Of a stretch of 64,000 bases of DNA, positions 1 through 11,517 are shown piece after piece. How positions within the stretch are numbered: the first letter of the stretch is position 1; every line of letters starts with the position of its first letter. This DNA is from Ophiura sarsii (lineage: Eukaryota; Echinodermata; Ophiuroidea; Amphilepidida; Ophiuridae), in the NCBI GenBank assembly GCA_035610835.1, contig CM069449.1:59758183-59822182 (forward strand). Reading direction: 5' to 3'. The notes below the pieces were generated by a model. The model did no database searches, was not told the DNA's origin, and worked only from the letters and a program-made list of their open reading frames with translations. Made by a program: the position numbers and the translations under genes.

Positions 1-314
1 GGGATGATATATTATAAGTATCTTACTAATATCATTATTGATCAAGTGATTAGCGTATTATAAGTATTGGATATCAAATGTTTGATAACATAATAGGGAA
101 CTTGTGGTTTATAGCTGCCATATCAGATAATCTCAGGAGATGAAATACTACCATCATGTCTCGCTATATTATTCTACCTTTCGATAATTCCATATCATAT
201 TAAATATAAAGTTACCTATTGTGCACATTTCTTAATTGCAGTTATTTCTCGCATAACTGTATCCAATAATTTGCACTAAATATTTCCCCGTAATTATATT
301 ACAATGCAGCACCG
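1..314. other. AT-rich intergenic DNA
   Basis: AT-rich sequence 3' of the receptor gene on the minus strand. I see no coding region, repeat unit or RNA gene in it. Part may be receptor 3' UTR. Confidence 0.5.
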
Positions 315-1322
315 CTACAGGTTAGGATTACGACATGCATCAAGCGAGCGGCATAGTCCCCTAATTTTACTACCGTAAAAGTCTCTGATCCCTTTCTGTG
401 TGGCCGCGTAAAATACTGGGTCAAGTAATGGATTTAATTGCAAAACCAGCCACATGATGTTAGTCACATCTGGGCTAAAACTTCCCGATAAAGCTACCAC
501 GAGGAGATAGATACAGTACGGTAACATACTGATGCCCATCGCGGATACAAGGGCTGCTAATGTTACCGCTGGTTTGATGTATCGCTTTCTTAAGCTAAAA
601 TTGTCATCATTTGATGAGGAATTAGCAACGGGTTCAGTTTCCTGGCTGTCGTTGGCGTTATTGACGATAGCATTGGGCACGTTCCCTATCTGTCTGCTTT
701 TATGTATCCTGAGCAGAAGGCGATTGAAAAACACAGCGCTGAAGATACCCACTAAGAGAAGAGGAAGAAGAAAGAAACAAACTGAGATGTACAGTCCTAT
801 CCATTTCATACGACGAGGCGGGTACAAACAGGTCTTGTTAAACTCGATACTTGCCGCATTCGAATTATTTCTCTTTGCGAAATTCCACAAGCTAAGTTCA
901 ATCAGAGAGGCAACGAAGCAGATTAGAAAACAAATCCCAATTGTGATTTTAAAGCGCCTTGTGGTTTGCATCTTAACGTACCTTGAGTAATCCAACGTCA
1001 CAAACAGCACCCGGTCTATACTTATCCCAACTAGAATCATATTACCCGCGTTATAGATGTAATCCAAAGGCACTGTAATCATGCATCCAATCTCGCCAAG
1101 TGGAGGAGGGAAGCCTAACAGAAAAGGCACTCCGTGATATAGAAACTGATATATTCCCCAGAAGAGGTCCGTGATTGAAAGAGCATGCACCAGGATATGA
1201 CTGGAATGCGTTCGCAAGCTGCGAACCTTTGCGAAGGCGATGATTGTCAGAGAGTTTAAGACGATGACCAACGATTGTATTGCAAACTGGCAAATTCCAA
1301 ATACATTATAATTCAGGGTCAT
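315..1322 (-). CDS. rhodopsin-family (class A) G-protein-coupled receptor, intronless
   Basis: A 335-residue, seven-helix receptor in one exon. I start at the ATG at 1322-1320, because the open frame upstream of it has no earlier ATG. Helix 1 (about residues 13-33) has Asn23 in a VLNSL context. Helix 2 has LSITD with the conserved Asp52. Cys80 opens helix 3, and a second Cys in the loop after helix 4 (NKTCLYPP) can form the usual disulfide. The DRY motif reads DRV (103-105). Asp87 sits seven residues after Cys80, where aminergic receptors carry the amine-binding Asp, but the gap to DRV is one residue shorter than usual. Loop 3 is Asn/Ser/acidic-rich. Helix 6 lacks the CWxP motif and reads GISMLPY. 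Helix 7 has NPLLDPVFY, a DPxxY variant of NPxxY. Expected role: plasma-membrane receptor coupling to a G protein. The ligand is unknown. It could belong to an expanded lineage-specific group of intronless receptors. Confidence 0.9.
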   Translation of the reverse strand: MTLNYNVFGICQFAIQSLVIVLNSLTIIAFAKVRSLRTHSSHILVHALSITDLFWGIYQFLYHGVPFLLGFPPPLGEIGCMITVPLDYIYNAGNMILVGISIDRVLFVTLDYSRYVKMQTTRRFKITIGICFLICFVASLIELSLWNFAKRNNSNAASIEFNKTCLYPPRRMKWIGLYISVCFFLLPLLLVGIFSAVFFNRLLLRIHKSRQIGNVPNAIVNNANDSQETEPVANSSSNDDNFSLRKRYIKPAVTLAALVSAMGISMLPYCIYLLVVALSGSFSPDVTNIMWLVLQLNPLLDPVFYAATQKGIRDFYGSKIRGLCRSLDACRNPNL

Positions 1323-2249
1323 GTTGATAACAAAAACGAGCAAGAAGAAGCAGGCAGGATTAACACGGCCAAATCATCGTGGAAAGATATCAATGACGTT
1401 TGGCATCATATCTAGCATGCCCTATGCTATTAATTGTAAACGAATGGCAATCTTGAAAAGACATGGTCAAACCAGTGTCTTCGTTGCAAATCATGTGAGT
1501 GCGACTTTTATTCATCTGAAATTGTATCCAATACAATGACATCCTTGCCTACTAACATTCCAACGCACACATGAGTGTTTATGGGTTTTTATAAATGATT
1601 CAAATCCATAAAACTGTTTATAGTCGTCGCGAGTGTGTGCCAGTAAAAAAAAATATACACAACATTTGAACCGTGGTTGCATATGATGCGCCGATACTCT
1701 GATTAATATTGTCGTGCCATGTCCGTATTGGAGTAAACTAAGCAGCGTGAATTGCGCGTGTGCAGAGGCTCACGTCGAAACTAATGAGTGAGTTAAACTG
1801 CCGAGAAGATATCGCGACCAATACCCAGCAGGCCTCATATTCATCACGTGACCAGTGTTTGTGTCACCACTATTCCAGGTGTGCATTGAAGATGCAGGTC
1901 TTGTATGACAGTATCACTCCAAAACATTGCTATGATGATTTTTTAATAATTGAAAGGCCCACTGTCTTTAAGTAAAATAACTATTCCTAAAAGCTGAAAC
2001 CACTATTGTTTCACCATATGCAGTGCTGTTGTGAAAGGAGCCATAATCTGCCTGAACCCATAGTCCGACCTCCACAGCCATCACGGACTGAAGCGTGAAA
2101 CTAGTGGTGCTCCTTCTACAGCAGTACTTTGGTAGTTTTATAGTAGATGAATACAAATTTGCCGCCAATTAGTTCCAGATTTAGACCTATTCCATTCTCT
2201 ACATCAGAGGAACCGCAATAAACCAATCATGGCGAGTGCGGCATTCTTA
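1323..2249. other. intergenic DNA, no gene recognised
   Basis: This lies upstream of the receptor gene and would hold its promoter. I see no convincing coding region, only short chance open frames. I could not identify a TATA box or start site with confidence. Confidence 0.4.
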
Positions 2250-2251
2250 TA

Positions 2252-3165
2252 CTCTCTTAATGTAAAAGAGTGAAAATGTCACTCGTTGTTCAGAGTGAAG
2301 TCATTGTCACTCGTAAAGAGTGATTTTTCACTCGGTGTCGAGTGACTTTTCACTCTGTGCGGTTGATGAGTTCAGAGTGAAATTATTGTCACTCGAAAAT
2401 AGTGATTTTCACTCTGTGTCGAGTGACTTTTCACTCTGTGCGAGTGATCAGTTGTACCATATTTAAATAATTTGAGAGCCGGAACACAATCTAATAGAAA
2501 AATATTCAAAAACTCAAAATATTCTTTATTTGATTAAATTTAAACATTATTGAAGTGATAATTAATGATGATATCAATGTTAATTGTTTCTGCAATAATT
2601 TCAAAGTCCAAATAATGATTAAATATAAATTACATCAATGAGACGCGTAAAAACATCATCGATAAAAAACACCATAGAAAGTAGATTTAGATTTACATAG
2701 AGAAATATCGTGTTGATATATTTATGATATCGTTTCACTAACGAAAGGAAGTGATAATGTAACATACGCTAATGACAGCAGTTGTTTGGATAATGATTCT
2801 TTGCTTGTTATTCAAATTTTCTATTGAATTGCAAGTTATTCATGTGAATGTGATTAAGTAATTAAAATGTTCCATTATTGTTCACTCTCAATGAGGGTGA
2901 AGTTCACTCTAAATGAGTGAAATTCACTCCTTATATTATTCACTCTTTTTTCACTCCAATGGAGTGATCACTGTAGGCACTCTTCGAAGAGTGAAAATTC
3001 ACTCGTTCCTGGAGTGAACAAAATTCACTCTTTTTTGGAGTGAAAATGGTTCCACTCTTTCAAGGAGTGACTTTCACTCTATTAGAGTGATCACTGTAGG
3101 CACTCCTTTGAAGAGTGAATATTCACTCCATTAGAGTGGAATTTCACTCTTTTACATTTAGAGAG
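2252..3165. mobile_element. non-autonomous TIR element built of GAGTGA/TCACTC repeats
   Basis: The ends are inverted: CTCTCTTAATGTAAAAGAGT at the left, and CTCTCTAAATGTAAAAGAGT on the opposite strand at the right. Each end is flanked by TA (2250-2251 and 3166-3167), as for Tc1/mariner-type insertions. Two arms (about 2255-2450 and 2880-3155) consist of dozens of GAGTGA and TCACTC words facing each other at 10-25 bp spacing. They enclose about 430 bp of plain AT-rich DNA. There is no transposase frame, so it must have been moved in trans. Confidence 0.75.
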
Positions 3166-3167
3166 TA

Positions 3168-4780
3168 TGCTGTTATGCTGTTGGTTTTGCTGTGATATGA
3201 CTCACACACACACACTTGGAAGATTATAACCTTAGTGAAGTTTTCAAGACAATACCTAATTGCGCGCCATACATACGTATTTACTAAAAAGCGCGAAATA
3301 AAAAGTGTTCCAAGACAAAGTGTTCCAAGCTAATTGGATGGAGGTTACCACTACTGCACTGATAGTTATTCACACAACACAGCACACTTTAAACCCGTTG
3401 AAATGTTATCAATAAAACAATATTTGATAAATAGACCTAATTTACATATTTTTGTTGAATTTCTGATAATTAAAACGATATTGCATGCAAAATATTGCGA
3501 TGTTATGATTATACGGTAGTGCACAAACATATTCATAACACTTTTAAGTGTACGCACTTGTTAAGTACGCACTTGTTAAGTTATTTAATGCAAGAACTGT
3601 TAAAAAGAGAGAAGATCTGTTCGTCTATCAAATCTAGTACGTTTAAATAGTAATTGCCAATATATATGGTCCACATTTTGTTAACATTTATTTCAATAAT
3701 GCTCTTATTTCTGGAAAACGATTTAAATATACAATGTAACATAGAATTGCACATAAAGCGAATTCATAGCTGTTGTTTGTAAATATAGGCACATTTTGCA
3801 TGCTATACACAAATGAAAATTGTCCTTTTTTTGTATAAAATGGAGTAAAATTATCGACATTTTGATAACTTTTTGATTGCAAATCCTCAAAAAACGGAGG
3901 ATATTTGTGACATGAGCAATTTTCAAGTACAAAATTTAGTTAGTATATCAATCCATACAGGTAAAAAATCAAACAACTTAACCAATGATTACACAATCAA
4001 AACAAACTAAAAAAAATCACATGCTAAACAAACTCAACTAAATCTTAATACACACACACAAACAAACGAATACAATGACAGACATATCGACAGACAGAAC
4101 GACATATACACAAACAGAATGACAGACACCAACAACCCGACACCTCTAACACAACCCATACCCCACACCCCTACACACGACACCACTCATCACTCCCAAT
4201 GGAAGTGATTGCAGCCGCAATGCATTATGGTCTGCTCTCTAAATCATTTGTAGAATTACTATGAGATATAAATAGTGCTTCGATTGTTGGGTGTGAACTA
4301 CTATTGATCGAACATTGTTGAGCTAGATCTGTCTCCGACGTCCGAATGGTCACTGGGTGTCTTATATTAACAAATGCTACTAAAATCCGAATTAATCTCA
4401 TGTTACATAAAGAGGAGTTTTTGAACGACGTGTACCATGCATCATTTTATCACATGACAAGAATTTCTGTCGTTAATATCAGTGGCTCCTTTTTGCTCCT
4501 TAAATTACATTCTTAAAACATTGTTATAGGGATGGGAGCGGGATTGAATTAAAATCATATCAATCATGTCAATTGTACTACTTTCAACAGGATTTTCTTA
4601 ATCTTAAAGACCCTCGTTTAACAACATTATAAGCGTTTCATTGTAATGTTATGTTAATGGGAACCAGTAGCCACTGGTGACAAAAAACAGTGGTCATGAA
4701 ATGAAATTGAAGCATGCTAGTGTTGCACAAAATATATTCTTTGGTCTGAGAGCAAACAAAAACGCTGGAATAACCGGGTA
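3168..4780. other. AT-rich intergenic DNA
   Basis: No gene seen. It contains a few short CA-rich runs (around 4045-4200) and small chance open frames on both strands without recognisable protein features. Confidence 0.4.
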
Positions 4781-4781
4781 A

Positions 4782-5032
4782 GGGACGTACCATTAGATTT
4801 TCAGGTGGGGGGTAGGAAGTTAAAAAAAGAAAGAAAAAAAAGAAAGAAAAAAATCCCCCTAAGCCAATTACCCCCCCCCCCCCCCCCCCCCCGATGAGTA
4901 GAAAAGAAGAAACAAATCTCTACCCCACCCAACTCAATATGCAGGAATACATTACGGCGGTCAAAAACAAAAAAATCCCACCAAACCAAACTTACTACCC
5001 CCCCCCCCCTAAAAAATCTAATGGTGCGTCCC
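4782..5032. mobile_element. short palindromic MITE with poly-C/poly-G interior
   Basis: The ends are inverted: GGGACGTACCATTAGATTTT at the left, and GGGACGCACCATTAGATTTT on the opposite strand at the right. The interior has a 22-base C run and further C and G runs. The same right end, with the AATGGTGCGTCCC word, recurs at 19009-19063. No coding capacity. Confidence 0.7.
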
Positions 5033-5290
5033 TAAGGTGAACTAGATAGCAAGTGTCGGCATTTGATAATATCTAGAATACACCTTTGTCATCGCGTCAG
5101 TGGCCTGGAAAAATACATCCAATCATGTCGGGCCTGTACTATTTCGGGACATCTTTACAAGTTCCAGCTGTATGTTGTGTAATTCATGTGACTTCAACAC
5201 TATAGTGATTAATGTGTGCAAAACAATTACGGATGTAAAAGTGTAGATGAGCTATCTGTGGCTTGTCATACTCGTTACATGTCTCAAATG

Positions 5291-5430
5291 TACCGATGTT
5301 AAAGGGACATTTTAATGTCCCTTTAAAAGTGGTGTTGAAAATTGTAAATGTTTAAAAATTTACCGATGTTAAAGGGACATTTTAATGTCCCTTTAAAAGT
5401 GGTGTTGAAAATTGTAAATTTTTAAAAATT
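5291..5430. repeat. 70-bp tandem duplication with a perfect hairpin
   Basis: Two nearly identical 70-bp units (5291-5360 and 5361-5430). Each contains the self-complementary word AAAGGGACATT next to AATGTCCCTTT. It covers the left end of the TTAA-flanked element listed next. Confidence 0.85.
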
Positions 5431-5799
5431 TACTTTAGAATTCAAGATGAACATTAAAAATTGCCATTATTGTTGTTTCTACTAACAAAAACACAGCAAA
5501 ACTTGATTAGAAACAATATCATCGCTATTTATTGAAAAACGCCCTCTATGCAAATATGATTCGCGTTATGTATCATGCGTATTGCAGGGGGATACTGTCG
5601 GACGTAAAATGCTCGTCGTGGCTCAACGAGCATTTTTGAATCAACGTTTTGTAGTACAAAGAGGGCCGATTTTTCTTAATCCTTATAGGTGTAAGTTCAT
5701 ACATGTAATACAATTGTAAAAATATACAAATCCCAGTTTTTATCATATATTTTTGTAATTGAGGGCGCTGCCTCCACCACAGTCTTAATGCCCCTTTAA
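5299..5799. mobile_element. TTAA-flanked MITE, copy 1
   Basis: The left end reads TTAA-AGGGACATT. The right end reads AATGCCCCT-TTAA. The body from about 5441 matches the elements at 8741-9180 and 20487-20830, sharing words such as TTGTTTCTACT, ATCATCGCTATTTATTG and TTTTTCTTAATCC. TTAA target duplication is the hallmark of piggyBac-type transposition. No transposase is present. The 5573-5809 minus-strand open frame is a by-product of this repeat. Confidence 0.65.
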
Positions 5800-6546
5800 G
5801 CAAAAGCAAATCATAGATATTGACGTAGAGTTAAAACATTCTAAAAATATAAAATGAAGATGGAACGCTCAATTTATATTCAATAGGCGCTCCATAAATA
5901 TACCTGACAATGAGTGCGTGAAATATACCTGGTAGAGACCCCTCTGGTACAAGACGTTTAAGTTATGATATATGACTTTGCAATACGGGCAAATGTTTTT
6001 TGTAGACGGGAGAAATCGGGGTTTTTCGTCGTATCTGCCCATGTCTGGGAATTCGAGAAGTAGGATTTGTTCCCACGATGCAATTAGCTCGCAAGGAATC
6101 TGGCTATCCAGGCCTGCTTGCACACTAAAAACATTTATTGGTTAATGATATGCTGTAGGCCTACTAAGAAATGTTAGTAAAAATAATTAGTTCAGGGAGT
6201 ACATATACAACTAATCTTTCATTGGTTTAGGTAATTGTAGGATTGTGATAACTACTTTCTTTTCGTATAGCATATGTCCAAATTGGTGCAGCTATCCAAC
6301 TAATCTACCGTTACCAAGAGTATCGCGACTCGGTTAACTAAGTTTAGCTTTAAATATTCGTATATCCAACCGAACTAAAATACAAATACTGTCCGCGACT
6401 AAGATATGTTCGTAGAAGTGGTTGGCGACTAATTTGTCAACTAACTTTTTAGCGCCGCGGTGCTGGGTTCGAAAACAGAATGTTGCAGCCGCCATTTTGT
6501 TCAGTGTACGTGAAGAGATTGTTGACTCCCGATAACCGAGCGATGA

Positions 6547-6881
6547 AAATGGCTCAAAGGTACGTAAAATGATGCAAAATGTATGTCAAATCATTTGTTT
6601 TTAAAGAATATAAATCTGTAGATGTTTCTGGACAGTTCAGTTTTTGTGACAGAAGTTTGTGTGACGTGCAGTTTCATGAATTTACGTACCGACCACAACA
6701 TAATTCCCAATTCATTGCATGTCGTGATACTGTTGTTCACGCTGTGTCATTCGAACTTTGCTGGCCGTTAGCGGAATTATTAATGGAGAAAATGACAGGC
6801 ATGGTAGAAAAAAAATCTACATAGTATTTTGTGATTTGACATACATTTAAGATTAGTTTACGTACCTTTGAACCATTTTCC
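6547..6881. mobile_element. short inverted-repeat (MITE-like) element
   Basis: Left arm 6547-6592 and right arm 6832-6881 are imperfect reverse complements. Both contain CAAAGGTACGTAAA and ATGTATGTCAAATCA or their complements. About 240 bp lies between them. No coding sequence recognised. Confidence 0.6.
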
Positions 6882-7426
6882 ATTTCCCCTTGGCCTTGAA
6901 AAACATTACATCGATTACCTCACAAGCTCAAATGTGGCCCTTTTATTGCATAACATTTTGCTGGACAGCTTACGCAAACAAATGATCCTTAATATCACAC
7001 CATTGTGGCAAAATTCGAGGCCACATTTGCACTTTTCAACCAGTCGTGCGATACTTTTTTCAATGTGTATATATAACATTTGGAAGCTATTGTAGATAAT
7101 TATGTGACCTTTTTTACATACCTGAGAGGTAAGGCCCCAAATGTCCTATCTGTTATAGTTTGCCCTGTGTTACTTTTAGTTAGTATATCAATGGGTCTGC
7201 TATAATTATTAAAGGAAGTGTCCCGCAAGCATAACAGTGTCCATTATATGTTAGAAAAATAACTATCGAGCCCAACTTTTCGTCGCTATTCTTTCAAAAC
7301 CTCGTATCTCCAACTTACCTCGAAATTGATTTTTTGTGTTTATCATGATGTCAGAGATATTATGCAAATGATGATAATGTTTTTATTTGTCACAGCCAAT
7401 CAGAAGGCAGACAAATTTGGCTTTTT

Positions 7427-7482
7427 CAGCACCTGTGTTTCAAAACCTCGTATGTATACGAGGTTTTGAAACCCAGGTGCTG
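7427..7482. repeat. near-perfect 56-bp palindrome
   Basis: CAGCACCTGTGTTTCAAAAC at the left pairs with GTTTTGAAACCCAGGTGCTG at the right, and the centre reads CTCGTATGTATACGAG. One mismatch separates the arms. The word TTTCAAAACCTCGTAT also occurs alone at about 7292-7307. Confidence 0.9.
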
Positions 7483-7942
7483 ACCATGTGCTGAGGGGAA
7501 ACTTCCAACTTTCTTGATTTTTCGCAGCAAATGTGTGAACTACAGGTGAGATTTTATTGCAAATGGCTTGAATTGATATACGGACTGGTTTATGGCAGTT
7601 TTTTCGTTTTTTCACGTTTTACCCGAGTACTCGTTAACCAAACATCGTAGGTAGGGCAAACTATACTTTTTCGGAATCCTTGTGGTCAGTCGAACAATTT
7701 GGTATGCTTTTTAGCTTAATTGAAGCCATTTGAATTTTAACGCCCCATGTATGGCGGCCATTTTGGATTTTACGCTATAAAAACTATTGCCGTCACTTCT
7801 GGGAGGTATGTAGGAGCTAATTTTTCTTAAAATTAGTCCATCTTGATAAATCCATCAAGAAAAAAGGTATCCTAAAACTGGTCACGGATCTCATGGAAAT
7901 GACTCTACTACTTATGACAAAAACAAATACAAACCGCAATCT

Positions 7943-8102
7943 CTCAACATGCACTTTTTAAAATTCGCGGCGATCGAAAGTCCCAGTGTCGATGATGTCA
8001 TAGTTATACAATGCACATGCGCAAATGTTAGCACCGATACCAATGACGTCATCGACACCGGGACTTTCGGTCGCCGCGAATATTAAATATTGCATGTTGA
8101 GT
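7943..8102. repeat. 160-bp inverted repeat inside the TIR element
   Basis: Left arm (about 7943-8000) contains ATTCGCGGCG and GATGATGTCA. Right arm (about 8041-8102) contains TGACGTCATC and CGCCGCGAAT. The outermost words are CTCAACATGCA and TGCATGTTGAG. It is probably a small MITE nested in the larger element. Confidence 0.7.
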
Positions 8103-8740
8103 AATGGCAGTTTTTTATTTAATTTTTTTGACTAGTATGGTGTTTTACGTAATTTCGCCTCGATAATTACTTTTCTAACAAATAATGCTCAATGTTGTGC
8201 TTGCGGGACCCTTCCTTTAATAGGCACACATGATAACATTTGGAAACTATAACAGATATAGCCTTGATGCGCTAAAACCTGCTCGGGAATACCTCGAACT
8301 ACCTTTCAAACTGTGTACATGTATTTCATGAACAATCCTGCTGAATTTACAAGGAGTCGTTGTAACGTTAATTGGGTGTCTTTCATTAATAAATTCTGGC
8401 AGCAGGTACCGGTGGTACGTATGAACAAAACATCGCTTTAGTAGGGATATTGAAACACATCGCTCTAGACAAGCGTCTAGATTCTACGTGGAAAACCACT
8501 AATATTCATATCCTGAATTCAAAGTATCACGGGGATACAAAGTAATAATAGTATAGGCATGACCTTGATAGATAATTTCTTTAACATATGGCTGCAGCAC
8601 GACACATAAAAGCCATACAGATAAAAGGATTACTCACAAATAAGTGAAACAGGTATATATAATCTGTAGATTTCAGATTGAAAACCACTAAATTGTTTCT
8701 CATTCGAAGTATCGTGGGGTTTCAAGAGAAATAATGATTC

Positions 8741-9180
8741 TTAAAGGTGTACTAAGATATGTTTAAGATTTCTTTTATTTACAAAATGTACTTTAATATT
8801 AAAGAAAATCATTATAATTGGCCATTATTGTTGTTTCTACTCACAAAAATGCAGCAAAACTTGATTAAAACAAAGTTGAAATATTTTGAAATATCATCGC
8901 TATTTATTGAAACTTTTTCTAAAAAACGCCCTCTATGTAATATCGTATGTAATTTGAATAGAAAAGAATAATAGCGTAACGCTGTTTACCATAAAATGCT
9001 GTCCGAGCCGGGGATGGAATATTTTGAAATGACGTTTTATTGCACAAAGACGGCTGATTTTTCTTAATACTTTAACAGCTGTAAATTTGTGCATGTAATA
9101 AAATTGTAAAAATGTAGAAATCCCGGCTTTTATACTAATTGAGGGCGCAGCCTTCAACACATCTCTTAGTACCCCTTTAA
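8741..9180. mobile_element. TTAA-flanked MITE, copy 2
   Basis: Begins TTAA-AGGTGTACTAAGA and ends TCTTAGTACCCCT-TTAA. The ends are inverted repeats flanked by TTAA. The body is homologous to the elements at 5299-5799 and 20487-20830. About 440 bp with no coding capacity. This is the best-preserved copy of the family here. Confidence 0.75.
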
Positions 9181-9521
9181 CTGACCTCAACGAACCGTTC
9201 TTCCGGCGTTATGTGAAACTGATTCGATGCCGAGACATGTTCTGTTGCGCTCATTATATTAGCGACTTTAATTGTTCGTCTAACAATCTATTATGTCTGC
9301 ACGACTTTATTTTAATTGGGAATCTTAAAGAGAAATCCAGCTACATATACCGATGGTAGGTGTGCATAAAATAGATATTTACTACGAGAGGCTTTTGAAA
9401 CCATACAGATTCATACAGACCATAATCCCTAAAAGGGTCTCTAGATTCCATTTTGAAAGCCACTGGATTGTTTCACATCTTGTCGTGTATAAATAGTGGG
9501 GTACGAACAAATACGAGCATT

Positions 9522-9560
9522 ACCTTTGCCTTGCCTTGCCTTGCCTTGCCTTGCTTTGCA
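9522..9560 (+). repeat. CCTTG pentanucleotide microsatellite
   Basis: Six to seven units of CCTTG, the last of them degenerate (CTTTG), at the edge of the LINE fragment. Confidence 0.9.
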
Positions 9561-9634
9561 TCGGGTCTCCGTCAGTTGTGACGATTCGCTGCCATACGTT
9601 TGCGTCTCCGGATCATATTTCTCCAAGCTAACTG

Positions 9635-9866
9635 TATCTTATGATGTGTCCAACCAGTTTCCTCTCTTTTATAAGCTCTCCCAGCAGCTGTTTCTTCACA
9701 CCAAGTTCTTTCAGGATACTTGTGTTGGTTCTTCTCTCTTTCCAGTTGACTTCAAGCATTCTTCTCCAGATCCACCTTTCAGCAGTCATTTTTTCGATTC
9801 TCATTTGCTTTGGTTAGAATACGTCCCTCCAAACAATAAAGGAGTACGCTCCATACCAGTATCTTG
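9635..9866 (-). pseudogene. decayed LINE reverse-transcriptase C-terminal fragment
   Basis: Reading the minus strand from 9866 gives KILVWSVLLY, a typical start of the connector after the RT domain of non-LTR retrotransposons. A stop and frame change follow. Then come the words WIWRRML, NWKERRTN, LKELGVKKQLLGEL and RKLVGHIIR. This order is the standard C-terminal block of LINE open reading frame 2. The frame is broken, and nothing upstream (endonuclease, RT palm) is found nearby, so it is a dead 5'-truncated fragment. The 123-residue plus-strand open frame over it is a shadow. Confidence 0.75.
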
Positions 9867-10100
9867 ATAATCTTTGATTTAATATTTGTTAAGGAATAAT
9901 TATAAGGCAATCTCTGCTATATATGTGCCTTACACACAAAACTGGTTATTAGAATAATTCACGCAATACATATACAATAATTTTAAGTACATACATTGAT
10001 AAGCTGACCAAAATTAGAGCAGAGCTCACAAATATATTTGGCCACTATTAATATATCATTTAAATGTAACACATTCGGACGCATGTCGTCAGAGGCATGA

Positions 10101-11517
10101 ACCTATCAGTTGTAAGACGCACTATACGACCCCCGGGAGTGGTGCGTCACTTTACCGAGGTGCGTCAACTTCTCATGTACCATGACGCACCCTGTGTCAA
10201 AAAAAACGACGGACCATTGCCATCCAAATACGCACCCTCAGTCAATTTTTGGACGCACCATTGGTGGATTCTGACGGACCATGACGACGCACCCCGTCGT
10301 CAGATATCGTTGACTAAACTGGATAAATCACGATGACTACTGAAAATGAAACTACCTTTAATTCACGGGGGATCTGCCCTTATTCGATGTTGTCAACCCT
10401 GGCCCTCGAATAATTATATAGACCCTAGACCGGGACCGGGATGGACGGAACCGAGAGGAGAACTTTAACATGCACAATAATGTCTGACTAGTCTAAAATT
10501 CATAAAATATTTAACTGATTGTCATAAATGTCAGGATGAGGATGAAACAATTTCGAAAACATTTCCCATTCTGCTTCGACCCGTGGGGTGGGTGGAGGGG
10601 GGGGGGAGGGGCATCCTTCATCCCTTGTTATACATGTAGGCTTGCGCCTATTTACAATAAACGGGAGGTAAGTAGAAAATTGGTTTCTCGAAAGTGTATT
10701 TTATCCAAAATTGGGTTCTCGAAAGTGCATTTAAACATTTGAACTTCGGATTGGAAATTACACCTTCTATAAACCATCAAAGAATTTAATGGCATTTACA
10801 AATACCAAAAACATATCTGATTTAATCAATTAACCACCCATATACTTCGAGAAAAGGCACCCAAAAGGCACATACACGTATACCGCTATTGTGATAAGTC
10901 CCCCGGGGCTCCCCCCCCCCCCCCCCCACCATGATGCCCTCCAAATGAAATTACAAACTCGATGTAAACCTTTGTATACTAAAACAAATAGTCAGATATG
11001 CCCCCCCCCCCCCCCCCCCCCCTGATGACCCCCACATGCGATGCCCTAAATTTGATTAAATTTGCATAGACAACACGGGTGATTACGAGTGCTTCCCCCG
11101 GTAATATAGTCTCGGGCCAAGACTGCTGTGTACTCCATCCATCGGCTCGTAGGACGATAGTAAGCGACTGCGCGGAGCAATTGGCGATGATCGAGTGATT
11201 TCAGGCATTTTAGAACATGCGGTATAAAATATCGGAGTGCAATGTTTGCGGTATTAAAGTGGAGCCTGGTTGGCGGTATCAAGGAGTTATGTGGTATAGT
11301 AGGCCTACAGCGTATATTTAAAGGTCGTATTTTGTTGTTCGTTATGTACACTGTGACGCACCCATGTAAAGTGACGAACCTTTACTCACCCTCCGTCATT
11401 TTTTTGACGGACCAAAGGCTGCCACTGACGTACCCTCCGTCAAGAATTATTGGTAAACGACGCACCCACGACGCACCTCTCCCGGGGGTCGTATAGTGCG
11501 TCTTACAACTGATAGGT
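10101..11517. mobile_element. 1.4-kb TIR element with GACGCACC subterminal repeats
   Basis: The ends are inverted: ACCTATCAGTTGTAAGACGC at both ends, continuing through ACTATACGACCCCCGGGAG. About 200 bp inside each end is packed with GACGCACC, GACGGACC and ACCCTCCGTCA words. Such repeated words next to the TIR are typical transposase-binding sites. The middle holds poly-C tracts (10913-10927, 11001-11022) and no transposase. The target duplication is not clear. Confidence 0.7.

Larger units (their letters stand above)
7207..8222. mobile_element. about 1-kb non-autonomous TIR element
   Basis: The ends are inverted: TATTAAAGGAAGTGTCCCGC at the left and TATTAAAGGAAGGGTCCCGC on the opposite strand at the right. 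The similarity continues, with some gaps, into ATTATATGTTAGAAAAATAA and its counterpart. TA is the likely target duplication. Two strong palindromes lie inside and are listed separately. No transposase frame is visible. Confidence 0.75.

Noticed and set aside
532..990. 152-codon plus-strand open frame over the receptor
   Set aside because: It is the opposite-strand shadow of the GPCR, whose seven helices and motifs are on the minus strand.
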